DNA from: JAENVU01 sp963765075
GTDB taxonomy: Bacteria; Actinomycetota; Acidimicrobiia; IMCC26256; JAENVU01
Length of the DNA stretch: 64,000 bases
Reading direction: 5' to 3'
Assembly: GCA_963765075.1 (NCBI GenBank)
Contig: CAVXVA010000007.1
Coordinates: 372,001 to 436,000 of the forward strand
The position numbers were made by a program, and so were the translations under genes. Shown here in pieces: positions 29,301-36,711 of this stretch (position 1 is the stretch's first letter; the number at the start of each line of letters is the position of its first letter). The notes beneath the pieces were generated by a model, which did not search any database, had not been told where the DNA came from, and saw nothing but the letters and a program-made list of their open reading frames with translations.

Positions 29301-30723
29301 GTTCGAGGACCCTCGTATCGGTTGCGGCCGCGTCGAGATGCGCCGCCGCCCCCTTCCAGTAGGTCGGGACTTCCTCCGGCCGCTGCAAGTTGTCGCCGTA
29401 GAAGCCGCCGGTCCAAAGCGCCGGCAGGTTGAGGAAGAGCAGCAGCCCGACCAAGACGGGAATTGCCACACGGAACTGCGGCCGCGACCAGGTCGCGGCC
29501 CGCGCCACCAGCGCCGTGACCCCGGCGCCGATCAACGCTGCGAGTCCGAGCACGACCAGGGGCACCGCCCGGCCGGTCGACCGCAACGCAAACGCGACCG
29601 ACGACTCCTGGGACAGCTTCTTGAACGCTCCGCCCAATGGCGTCGGCGACGCGTAGGGATGAGCACCGACCGCGACGACGGCACCGGCCACGATCACGAG
29701 CATGAAGTAGGCCCGGTGGCGCCAGCGGACGAAGGCCGCCGACAGGAATGCGAGCGCAGGGATCGCGTACGACACGACAATCAGCGACGGGCGTTGGGTG
29801 TATCCCGTACTCGCCTCGATCCACGGGCCGAGACGATCGCGACCGTAGAAGAACCAGTATCCGAGGCCGCGCAGCACTTCGTTCGGCAGGGTGGTGCGAG
29901 ACACCACGCTCATCGTCTCGGTGTACTTCAGGATGTTGAGGCCGTACCCGCCTTGGGCCCACAAGCCCGACATCCACCACGCCGACGCGAGGAGCGTGAG
30001 GAGGCCGATCTTGCCGACGATGCTCAGCACCCGCCGCCAGTCGACCTCGCGGTCGACGAACAGGGCGTAAGGAATCCACAGCACCGGGGCGAGACCCGCG
30101 AAGACCAGTGCCGTGAGGTTGACGCTGCCGATGACCTGGATCAGCAGCGCGAACAACGCCGCATGCCGCCAGCCGCCCCGACGCAGCCCCCGGATCAGGA
30201 AGGCCAGCATCCACGGCAAGCCCGCCCACGGGAGCAAGAGCACCGAAAGGCGCGCGGCGTACTCCAACCAGTACGGGCTCAGGACGAAGACCAAGGCGCC
30301 GATGGGCGCGCCGGCACCACGGAGGTCGATCGTGCGGAACAGGTACAGCATGCCGAGCCCGGCCGCGAACAGGATCGAACCGAGCCAGATCCGCTGCGCC
30401 ACCCAGTCGGGGACACCGAGGTGCTCCATCGCCCAGTAGTAGGGACCCATCGGGAAGAGGTAGCCGATGTTCTGATGGGTGACCGTGCCCATCCCGATAT
30501 TCGCGTCCCACATCGACCACGCGCGACTCAACACCCGGCCCGGGTCGAGGTACAGGTACTGCTTCGTGTCGGCGACGACTCGCCCCGTGTGAGCGATGAG
30601 TACCGGCACGTACGCGAGCAGGGCGAGGAGCGCGTATCCGATCTGTCGTTCGCGAGTGGAGGAACGCCGCACGAAGACTTTCGGATCCGGTCCGCCCACC
30701 TGGCTCCTGCCGCCGTCGCTCAT
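26302..30723 (-). CDS. AftD-like alpha-(1->3)-arabinofuranosyltransferase (GT-C, DUF3367)
   Basis: This uninterrupted 1,473-aa protein is a clear paralogue of the convergent gene at 22086: ADTKQYLYLDPGRVLSR, IGYLFPMGPYYW and FVLSPYWLEYAARLSVLLLP correspond one for one. After about 13 membrane segments, the periplasmic part has modules with RAFDGDPFTSWRTGQ and ALDHDPATAWTTPF, typical of F5/8 type C (discoidin) carbohydrate-binding folds, then a C-terminal group of helices. The ATG at 30723 overlaps the stop of the upstream GT-C gene (ATGA); an in-frame extension to 30831 would lie inside that gene. It probably acts on an extracytoplasmic glycan using a polyprenyl-linked pentose. Confidence 0.88.
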   Translation of the reverse strand: MSDGGRSQVGGPDPKVFVRRSSTRERQIGYALLALLAYVPVLIAHTGRVVADTKQYLYLDPGRVLSRAWSMWDANIGMGTVTHQNIGYLFPMGPYYWAMEHLGVPDWVAQRIWLGSILFAAGLGMLYLFRTIDLRGAGAPIGALVFVLSPYWLEYAARLSVLLLPWAGLPWMLAFLIRGLRRGGWRHAALFALLIQVIGSVNLTALVFAGLAPVLWIPYALFVDREVDWRRVLSIVGKIGLLTLLASAWWMSGLWAQGGYGLNILKYTETMSVVSRTTLPNEVLRGLGYWFFYGRDRLGPWIEASTGYTQRPSLIVVSYAIPALAFLSAAFVRWRHRAYFMLVIVAGAVVAVGAHPYASPTPLGGAFKKLSQESSVAFALRSTGRAVPLVVLGLAALIGAGVTALVARAATWSRPQFRVAIPVLVGLLLFLNLPALWTGGFYGDNLQRPEEVPTYWKGAAAHLDAAATDTRVLELPGSDFGSYRWGQTVDPITPGIMDRPYVAREVIPYGSAASANLLNAFDLRVQNRLLTPDAIAPLARLMGVGDIVLRNDIQFERYRLLRPQFTSVLFTPTPSGLRDPVSFGTATSTQSTEFPFLDEQAILEPGVDSIPPPVSVFAVKRPQPIVRATSATRPVIMAGDGEGVVDAAEAGLIDAGTALLYSGSYSKDAAALRREVDRGATLVVTDTNRDRGRRWSSLTETSGYTEGPGSHPLQRDESDSRLDLFPDAPRDSQTFTRLMGARSVRADNYGNAISYTPEDRPARAFDGDPFTSWRTGQFDEVQGQRIRITLDRPITTDHVNLVQVLTAPNDRFITDATLRFDGGHETPVTLGPTSRTEIGETVQFSRRRFSTFEVEVRGTNAGEKIIFGGLSPVGFGEIRLVDGEGTPVRVQEIIQMPEDLLRMAGSASATRPLVLLMNRDRVPPRPARVDPEAELVRAFTLPSARAFAVAGDVRLARNRDDAAIDRAVGYTGPITATSSARLLDAPAVRASTALDHDPATAWTTPFKTAVGSTVHIDFGARRTLDHLALELVADGRHSVPTELEIRTDQGERRTVSLEVPPDTTTPDATVPVAASFPAIRGEAIDIRISKVRSVLTREYDCGCDVETPAAIAEFGIPGLAPVRPPAEMPRSCRDDLVRIDGVPVAATLVGPTADAVALRPIHLAPCSSRAAVLTAQLSAGAHEVRTTTGAATGFVVDRLVWASSATGAASDRLALAGTLAQDPAPPAPTVTVVRSGRARMSAEVVDASEPFWFVLGQSDNAGWHATANGNDLGPSRLVDGYANGWLISPKTPTVAIELEWVPERTVQRSIALSVVAIMLCLGIVAFSHARSRRVDLRALVLDVGGTPTLELRAPVRSASWMVAGLTAGLVGVLGAIVVRPVIGAVLGVAVLGALRDRRIRRVLDLVPVVAIVLAGGYIAYRQARYQLPPIFEWPTLFPRARTLGWSAIVVLGANALIGLVLDRRGRRSRIEGV

Positions 30724-32286
30724 GGATCGAATCTCCGCACCTCGACGGTGTCGCCGTCGGGTCCGTCGAACGATCGGGTCCCTGGCGCCGCGGAGCGGGC
30801 TCGGCCCAAGGCGTTCACCACGCCTTCGCACTTCCTACCGAAGGTCCGATACCCCGGAGACCAGATGAGCCACACCCGGCCGCGTCCCGCCCGAGAGACG
30901 ACGTCAGCAACAAACCGCTCGGGGTCGGCCGCATCGTTGCGATCGGCGTAGTCGGTCCAGTCGACGAAGCGTGGTGATCCGAGGTCCGGGAATCGGAACT
31001 GGCGCACACCGTTCGGAAGCAATCGTGCGGTGCTCGGGCCGAGCTGGTCCGGGCAGTAGGCGATCACGTCACCCGGCGCCAGATCGGCGCGCACCATCGC
31101 CACGATCGGGCCAGACGGCGTGCGCACCCTACGACTCGAACGGATGCCGCCCAACAGCCCGAGACCGGCGAGCCCGACCAGGACAATCGCCCGTACCCGA
31201 AGGTCGCTGATCGCGACGACGCCGAGCGCGACGGTCAAGGCGATGCACGGGAACACGACCGCGGCGTAACGATCCTGGAAGCCGACGCCGGCGATCGTCG
31301 ATCCCACGATGCCCACGACGAAGGTCGCGAGCCCGACGACCACCACCGCCTGTGCCGCCGCCGACGGCGCCGCGGTTGAACGGCGGAACCCGATGATGAT
31401 CATCGCCACCGCCAGCACGAGGAGGGCGACCAACATTGCGATGTTGGGCCAACCTTCCGGGTTTCGTCCCCCACCGAACGCGATCATGGCCTTGACTGTG
31501 CCCCCGACCGGCGAGGTCGCGGTGTCCCACGGCGTTCCGGTATGGGCGAGTTGCCGACGGAACGTCGGCACCCACGGCCCGAAGATCAGACCGCCGCCCA
31601 CGACGCCGACCAGGAGACGCCGTGCGGGCTGCAGGCCGCGGACCGCACCGATCACGAGACCCGCGAGCACCACCGCGACCATGAAGAACGACCAGTACTG
31701 CGTGAGCAGCAGGGCGCCCGTGATGATCGCGACGGCGACAAGCCGGAGCGGGGTGGGGGCCCGCCACGCGTCGACGCCGACGATGACCCCGAGGAACACG
31801 AGCACCATCGCCAGCGAATACATGCGGGCTTCGGTCGAATAGTGGATCGCGTACGGCGACACGGCCACGACGATCATCGCGGTGAAGCCCAGCCATCGGG
31901 ACCCGGACCGACTCCGACCCAGCCGGGTCCCGGCGACGTAGGCCAGACCGACCGCGACGACCCCGAACAGCCCGGACAGCGATCGCACCGCGACCGAACT
32001 CGTCCCGAAGACCCCGATCCAGGCGTGGAGCAGCACGTAGTAGAGGGGAGGTGCGCCGTCGCGCAGCAGGGCGTCCCGGAGTTGGTCGAGAGGCAGGCCC
32101 GCGATGTTGACCGTCAGGGCCTCGTCGAGCCACAGATCGGGTTGGGCCATGAATCGCAGCGCGGTCGCGACCACGAGCACCACGAGCGATGCCGACGCCC
32201 AGCGCCGGCGGAATACCCCGAGGGGATTCGGCCGACGCCGGATTCGATGGTGGCGCGTCGACGGACGGCGAGTCGTGGTCGTTCAT
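30720..32286 (-). CDS. GT39-like membrane glycosyltransferase (GT-C), probable frameshift near the N-terminus
   Basis: The main frame encodes about ten membrane helices with the catalytic-loop motif PDLWLDEALTVNI and TEARMYSLAM, characteristic of the mannosyltransferase GT39 family. Taken literally the frame starts at a GTG at 32183, cutting the first helix in half. A second frame from ATG 32286 encodes a polar N-terminus, MNDHDSPSVDAPPSNPASAE, and joins the main frame as SPR-VFRRRWASAS if one base of the C-run at 32216-32219 is extra. That restores a complete first helix, so 32286 is preferred (about 521 aa). TACGCT lies 11 bases upstream. Its stop overlaps the AftD-like start (ATGA). Confidence 0.75.
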
Positions 32287-32358
32287 GCGGGTGTCGCAGC
32301 GTACCGGGCGGTCCTCGGAGGCCGGGTCGATGCCGCCCGGAGCTGATCGTGCGCGGTC

Positions 32359-33339
32359 TCAGGATTTGATGGCGGGGATGACCTCGGCGGCGAAGCGTTC
32401 GAGGCTCTCGGAGCCCGGAAAATCACGGAACCACAGCACGAATTCCGAGCACCCGGCATCGACGAATGCCTGCACCTTCTCGGTGACCTGCTCCACCGTC
32501 CCGACGAAGTTGTCCCGAACGTATTCGTCGGGATCGCCCCGACCCCAGAGCGAGCCGCCGCCGGTCGAGTTCATCCACGCCGCGAGGTCCGCGTCGGTGT
32601 CGAAGAGCCGGCAGTCGGGACCGTGGGTCCGCACGATGGTCTCGAACTCGCGCCCGACCTCGCGGCAGTGTCCGGCCAGCACCTCGGACTTGTGGACGAA
32701 TGCCTCGAGCCCGACTTGCCAGTTGGTCGCGTCGGCGTGCTGCGCCGCGATCCGCAGCGTGACTCGTTCTCCCCCGCCACCGACCCAGATCGGCGGTCGC
32801 GGCGAACGAATCGGCTTCGGGTCACAGAACGCCCCGTCGAACCGCAGGTGCTCACCGGAGAAGTCGACCGTCTCCTCGCTCCAGAGACGGGGAATCACGG
32901 TCAGGGTCTCTTCGAGGACCGCGAGCCGAGTGCGGTCGGGCAGGTAGTCGTATCCGTACGCCTGATACTCCCGGTCGAACCAGCCCGCACCGACCCCGAG
33001 GATCAACCGGCCACCCGAGAACACGTCAACGCAGGCAGCCTCTTTCGCCAGCAACCCAGCATTGCGGTAGCTGGCACAGGTCACGAGTTGGCCCAGCTCG
33101 GCTCGCTCGGTCACCTGGCTCAAGGCCGCGAGCATGGTGAACGCCTCGAAGCAGTGCGTGGGTTCCCGCCGCGGCACCGTCTCGACGTGGTCGTACACCC
33201 ACAGATGGTCATAGCCGAGCCGTTCCGCGAGCTGAGCCAACTCCACCGACCGCGCCCAGGCGTCGGCCGCACCCCAGCCCGAATACTCCAACTTCCAGCC
33301 CTGGGGCACGAAGGCACCGAACCGGAGCGGGTGACTCAT
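32359..33339 (-). CDS. LLM-class F420-dependent oxidoreductase
   Basis: This 326-aa TIM-barrel protein of the luciferase-like monooxygenase superfamily usually uses reduced F420 or FMN. LRFGAFVPQGW starts strand 1, followed by YDHLWVYDHVETVP, SGGRLILGVGAGWFDREYQAYG and PPIWVGGGGE, the standard F420 LLM landmarks. The ATG at 33339 overlaps the stop of the VOC gene (ATGA), so a longer in-frame opening to 33843 is rejected. It is last in a three-gene operon with a VOC protein and a zinc alcohol dehydrogenase. It may oxidise or reduce a carbonyl or alcohol made by the dehydrogenase; the substrate is unknown. Confidence 0.87.
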   Translation of the reverse strand: MSHPLRFGAFVPQGWKLEYSGWGAADAWARSVELAQLAERLGYDHLWVYDHVETVPRREPTHCFEAFTMLAALSQVTERAELGQLVTCASYRNAGLLAKEAACVDVFSGGRLILGVGAGWFDREYQAYGYDYLPDRTRLAVLEETLTVIPRLWSEETVDFSGEHLRFDGAFCDPKPIRSPRPPIWVGGGGERVTLRIAAQHADATNWQVGLEAFVHKSEVLAGHCREVGREFETIVRTHGPDCRLFDTDADLAAWMNSTGGGSLWGRGDPDEYVRDNFVGTVEQVTEKVQAFVDAGCSEFVLWFRDFPGSESLERFAAEVIPAIKS

Positions 33340-33791
33340 TCGCCGGTGCCTTTGAAGTCCCACCACTGGATCTCGACCATCATCGGTAGCAGGAACCGAA
33401 CGTAGATGGAGGTGATCGCGAGCATCCCGTGATCGTCGGTCTTCTTGTCGATGATGTCCACGCGGTCGTCGCGGGATTGCCATGCCTTGGCTTTGGCAAG
33501 CACGTCGTCGAGTTCGGCCTCGGTGCCGACGCTCAGTCCGTAATGGTCGAGTCGCGGACACGTCATCGGCGTGTCGTCCGCGATCAGGAACACGAACTGC
33601 TCGATCGCGTGCACGCCGAAGATCAGTCGAGCGCCGTCGATCGTCTCGGTCGGGAGTTCGTTCCAACCGAACACGTCGCCATAGAACGCGGTCAGCTCCG
33701 CGCGACCGGCCGGCTCCAAGAGCGTGGACGGGACGCTCATCGCGACATGGTTGAAGCGCGGTGGGCGCAGGTCGGACCTGGTCACCGTCAT
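33336..33791 (-). CDS. VOC-family (glyoxalase/dioxygenase-fold) protein
   Basis: This 151-aa vicinal-oxygen-chelate fold protein has one beta-alpha-beta-beta-beta unit opening with RFNHVAMSVPS (first metal-site histidine), then AFYGDVFGWNE and RLDHYGLSV, and ends in EIQWWDFKG. Family members are dioxygenases, isomerases or binding proteins. The ATG at 33791 and the stop overlap both neighbours by four bases, so it is translationally locked between the alcohol dehydrogenase and the LLM oxidoreductase. The specific reaction is not evident. Confidence 0.82.
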   Translation of the reverse strand: MTVTRSDLRPPRFNHVAMSVPSTLLEPAGRAELTAFYGDVFGWNELPTETIDGARLIFGVHAIEQFVFLIADDTPMTCPRLDHYGLSVGTEAELDDVLAKAKAWQSRDDRVDIIDKKTDDHGMLAITSIYVRFLLPMMVEIQWWDFKGTGE

Positions 33792-34831
33792 CCTCTTCCG
33801 CGGGCAGGAGCGACCACGACCTTGGCCGGAACCTCACCCGCACCGAGGCGACCGATGGCGTCGCGCAACTCGTGCAGCCCGACGTCGTCCGGTTCGATCA
33901 ACACGTCCGTAGGAAAGGTCGGCGACGCGAGCATCGCGAGCGCGTCGTCGAATCCGCCGTCGTCGTAACAGAACGCACCCGTGATGTTCAGTTCGTTCAG
34001 GAGGATCCGATTCGGGTCGAAGCGCGGCGCCTTGATCCCCGCACCCACCAACACCAGACGACCCATACGGGCGAGCTGACCGAGACACTGCTCCATCGCG
34101 ACGGCGTGACCCGAGCACTCGAGAGCAACGTGGAAGGGTTCGTCGGTGATGGCATCGGGCATCGAGGGAGCGACTAACGATTCGGGCTCGACGACGGTCG
34201 CGCCCAGGCGGGCGCAGAGTTCCCGTCGCACCTTTGACGGCTCGCTGACGACGACGTCGGTCACCCCGCGATGGATCAGTGCGGCGGCGCTCAACGCGCC
34301 GATCGGACCACCACCGGTGATGAGCACACGTTCGCCGGGCTGCACCTCGCTCCGGCTCAGTCCGTGGAGTGCCACCGCGAGCGGCTCCGTGAGTGCGGCC
34401 TCCCGGAGGCTCACACCATCGGGGAGTCGCAGCAGCTCCGCCTCGGGGACCCGCATGTAATCGGCGAATGCACCCTGCCACTCTCCACCCGCGCCGACCT
34501 CCGAGCGTCCGACACAGAGATTCGGGCGGCCCACCTGGCAGTACTCGCAGTCGCCACACCGCGCCGACGGTCCGCCGACCACAGAGTCTCCGATCGCCCA
34601 GGTGGTCACTGCCTCACCGACCTGCACCACCGTGCCGCTGAACTCGTGTCCGTGCACGCGGTTCGGTGCCGACCAGCCCTCCAGAACGAAGTGGATGTCG
34701 GAGCCGCAGACACCGCAATGGCTGACTTCGAGGAGCACGTCGTTCGCACCGACGGTCGGGATCGGGTACTCCTCGACCTCGATCGTCTGGTGACCTTTGT
34801 AGACCGCAGCTCGCATCCGCTCAGGAATCAT
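33788..34831 (-). CDS. Zinc-dependent medium-chain alcohol dehydrogenase (MDR)
   Basis: This 347-aa MDR dehydrogenase has CGVCGSD for the catalytic zinc cysteine and GHEFSGTV as zinc/active-site helix, a structural-zinc lobe CGDCEYCQVGRPNLC, and the NAD motif GGGPIGALSAA. The overall type is threonine/2,3-butanediol/sorbitol dehydrogenase. The start MIPERMRAAVYK at 34831 gives the full first strand; more upstream in-frame codons enter an intergenic repeat region and are rejected. It is first in an operon with VOC and LLM genes. A TGACACCGACGTCA operator lies 21-34 bp upstream. Confidence 0.88.
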   Translation of the reverse strand: MIPERMRAAVYKGHQTIEVEEYPIPTVGANDVLLEVSHCGVCGSDIHFVLEGWSAPNRVHGHEFSGTVVQVGEAVTTWAIGDSVVGGPSARCGDCEYCQVGRPNLCVGRSEVGAGGEWQGAFADYMRVPEAELLRLPDGVSLREAALTEPLAVALHGLSRSEVQPGERVLITGGGPIGALSAAALIHRGVTDVVVSEPSKVRRELCARLGATVVEPESLVAPSMPDAITDEPFHVALECSGHAVAMEQCLGQLARMGRLVLVGAGIKAPRFDPNRILLNELNITGAFCYDDGGFDDALAMLASPTFPTDVLIEPDDVGLHELRDAIGRLGAGEVPAKVVVAPARGRG

Positions 34832-34851
34832 GGGCTCAGCGTGTCCCACCC

Positions 34852-34865
34852 TGACACCGACGTCA
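34852..34865. promoter_or_regulatory. Operator-like site TGACACCGACGTCA
   Basis: This imperfect palindrome (TGAC N6 GTCA) upstream of the alcohol dehydrogenase operon matches sites at 43843-43856 and 49193-49206 at all 14 positions except two central bases, and the flanking CCC-TGACAC is also shared. The genes behind all three encode acyl-CoA or alcohol oxidation. It is probably a repressor (for example TetR-type) operator; the regulator is not in the window. Confidence 0.55.
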
Positions 34866-34882
34866 ACTCTCCCCCCTCGCAG

Positions 34883-35000
34883 CGTTTGGCACCTTGTGAT
34901 CGCCTCCGGACCACCATCCGCCAAACGCCGAGGGGTCGGCGCCCCACAATCGCAACGTTTGGCACCTCGTGATCGCCCCACGACCACCATCCGCCAAACG
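34883..35000. repeat. Paired 45-bp palindromic repeat, locus A
   Basis: Two 45-bp units, 34883-34927 and 34956-35000, are separated by 28 bp. Each has arms CGTTTGGC and GCCAAACG and an interior with GTGATCGC followed by GACCACCATCC; the units differ at only four to five interior positions. Both are followed by CCGAGGGGT. The pair lies 15 bp past the stop of the minus-strand TrmO-like gene and before the alcohol dehydrogenase promoter. Similar pairs occur at 49228-49344 and 50369-50485. Confidence 0.85.
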
Positions 35001-35015
35001 CCGAGGGGTGGGGCG

Positions 35016-35480
35016 TTACCAGTACCCCGCCATGAGTTCCTCGGCCCAGGGTGGTTGGTGCACCGGGCCGCGAGGGCCGAACCCTGGCAGGTAAGGCTTG
35101 AGGTCGAGCACCGGCGTGCCGTCGACGGCATCGAGACCCCGCACCTGCACGACTCGACCGTCGGTACCCACCAGGTCGCACACCGTCGAGCCGATTCGGT
35201 TCGGCCGGTCCTTGGCTCGTTGGGCGAAGATCCCGACGAGCGGCCAGTCGGCGCGGCCGCGCGGATGGCGGGCGCCGGTGCACACCTCCGCCGGATCCAC
35301 CTGGTCGAAGAGGAACAGCACCTCGACATGCGAGAACGCGTCGAGGCCGGCAAGCGCATCGGCGCCGAACTGATCGCCGTCGAGTTCGATGCGGGCGGTG
35401 ACTCCACCCCACGCATCGTCTTCGACGGCCGCGCGTCCACCGCGCACCCAACCAATCGGTCGCATCTCGACGTTCGTCAT
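35016..35480 (-). CDS. TrmO/TsaA-like (UPF0066) SAM-binding protein
   Basis: This 154-aa protein of the TsaA/YaeB beta-barrel family includes TrmO, which N6-methylates t6A at tRNA position 37. MRPIGWVRGG is the conserved N-terminal strand, FSHVEVLFLFDQV and RHPRGRADWPLVGIFAQRA give the HPR-type core, and VLDLKPYLPGF is the family's C-terminal hallmark. The ATG at 35480 shares one base with the stop of the upstream gene (TGATG). It is near normal length for the single-domain form. Some family members act on other substrates, so the tRNA role is by family only. Confidence 0.83.
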   Translation of the reverse strand: MTNVEMRPIGWVRGGRAAVEDDAWGGVTARIELDGDQFGADALAGLDAFSHVEVLFLFDQVDPAEVCTGARHPRGRADWPLVGIFAQRAKDRPNRIGSTVCDLVGTDGRVVQVRGLDAVDGTPVLDLKPYLPGFGPRGPVHQPPWAEELMAGYW

Positions 35481-36268
35481 CACGCACCCTCCCCGGCCGC
35501 GACGGCATCCCGCGCGACCTCGGCCCAGAGTTCTTCGCGCTCGGTCGCGGCCAGGTCGACCAACGTGCGGCCGGGGAATCGGTCGAGTCGTCGACCCCGC
35601 AGCGCGTCGGCGCGACCGATGATGCCGGCATCGAACCGGAGGTTGGTGGTCTCGGGCGCGGTGAACCCGGCGCCATCGAGGCTCTCCCACGAGAACGATC
35701 CGAACTCGCCGGTCGCGCGCGCGTAGCCGCGCAGGACCGGTGGCGGCGCGCACACCGTGACCAGACCCGCCTCTCGTTTCACCCATTCGTCCCACCCGGC
35801 CGGGGTCCATGCGATCGCGTCCTCTTCCCCGGCTTCACGAGTCACGAAGGCGTCAGGATCCGCGAGCGCGCGATCCAAGCCGGCGGTCCGCAACTTGACG
35901 GTCCCTTCGCTCGGTCCGTCGAGCGGCAGCCGGGTCCGCAGCTCGTCGAGCATGGTGGCCGGGAGCGAGCCGAGCGCGGAGTTCGCGATGACCACCGGAC
36001 GCGAGGTGTCACCGGTTTCGGGGTTCGGCACCATCAGCGACCGATCGAACAGAAACAGCGTCCGCTCGTGGTGCTGGTAGGCCATCGCCCAGAGGCCCTG
36101 CGCCAGCACTTCGAGGCTGTGGGCATTGGCGCAGAGATAGACGTGCTCCTCGGCCACCCCCGTCGCCAGCCGAACCACCTCGTGTGGGCGGGGCGAGAAG
36201 ATCGTCCAGTTCGCCCCGTCGAGGTACAACGAGCGGCGATGGACGCGGAGCGAAGAGCCAGACTGCAT
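35480..36268 (-). CDS. Conserved hypothetical protein
   Basis: This 262-aa soluble protein is not recognised. It begins SLYLDGANWTIFSPRPHEVV, contains LCANAHSLEVLAQGLWAM and a proline/aspartate-rich middle (MVPNPETGDTSRPVVIANSA), and has no signal peptide, membrane helix or clear cofactor motif. The ATG at 36268 is preferred to in-frame codons up to 36511 because the latter lie in the GNAT gene, and CATCCT sits six bases upstream, a near -10 box for a leaderless message. It is translationally coupled to the TrmO-like gene, which is the only functional clue. Confidence 0.65.
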   Translation of the reverse strand: MQSGSSLRVHRRSLYLDGANWTIFSPRPHEVVRLATGVAEEHVYLCANAHSLEVLAQGLWAMAYQHHERTLFLFDRSLMVPNPETGDTSRPVVIANSALGSLPATMLDELRTRLPLDGPSEGTVKLRTAGLDRALADPDAFVTREAGEEDAIAWTPAGWDEWVKREAGLVTVCAPPPVLRGYARATGEFGSFSWESLDGAGFTAPETTNLRFDAGIIGRADALRGRRLDRFPGRTLVDLAATEREELWAEVARDAVAAGEGA

Positions 36269-36285
36269 GGGTCCAGGATGACAGA

Positions 36286-36705
36286 TCAGTCGGGACGATC
36301 TCCGCGGCGGCACCAGATGACCTCGTGCCCATCGATCGCCACGGGGTCGAATCCGACCCGACCGAACAGGCGCTGGACCCGATCGTGCTCCTGGTGGGTC
36401 ACGGCAATGACCCGCTCGAAGCCGAGGTCGTCCAACAGGTACTCGACGAGGACTGCGAGGGCCTCGGTCGCGTACCCCCGACCGTGGAACGCCGTCCCGA
36501 GGGAGACCCACACCTCGGCCGTCGGCTCGTCGGTCTCGATCCGAACGCGAACATCGCCGACCGGGCCGAGTGGGTCCGGTCGCTCGATGGCGAGTCGTGT
36601 GGTCGTGCCGCGCCCGAAGCGCGGTGGCACTGCGCCATCAGTCGGCGGTTGGCGAATGCGGAGTCGCTCGGTCGTCAGCGACCACGCGAGCGACCCACCG
36701 TTCAC
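36286..36705 (-). CDS. GNAT-family N-acetyltransferase (RimJ/RimL type)
   Basis: This 139-aa acetyl-CoA-dependent N-acyltransferase has LTTERLRIRQP as the N-terminal strand of RimJ-type GNATs, GRGYATEAL as the acetyl-CoA pyrophosphate loop, and RVIAVTHQEHDRVQRLFGRVGF for the C-terminal strand/helix with the acyl-CoA-contacting region. It is slightly short for RimJ-type members (about 170 aa); the segment between strand 1 and VRVRIETDEP is abbreviated. It lies 7 bp downstream of typA and 17 bp upstream of the hypothetical gene. The substrate amine is unknown. Confidence 0.8.
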   Translation of the reverse strand: MNGGSLAWSLTTERLRIRQPPTDGAVPPRFGRGTTTRLAIERPDPLGPVGDVRVRIETDEPTAEVWVSLGTAFHGRGYATEALAVLVEYLLDDLGFERVIAVTHQEHDRVQRLFGRVGFDPVAIDGHEVIWCRRGDRPD

Positions 36706-36711
36706 GACGAA

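Noticed and set aside
5438..32286. Classical capsule (Wzx/Wzy or ABC transporter) locus
   Set aside because: No flippase, polymerase, chain-length regulator or ABC exporter was recognised; the gene set fits polyprenyl-sugar/GT-C assembly better.
34883..35000. CRISPR array made of the 45-bp repeats
   Set aside because: Only two units per locus, the spacers are similar between loci, the repeats vary, and no cas genes are present.
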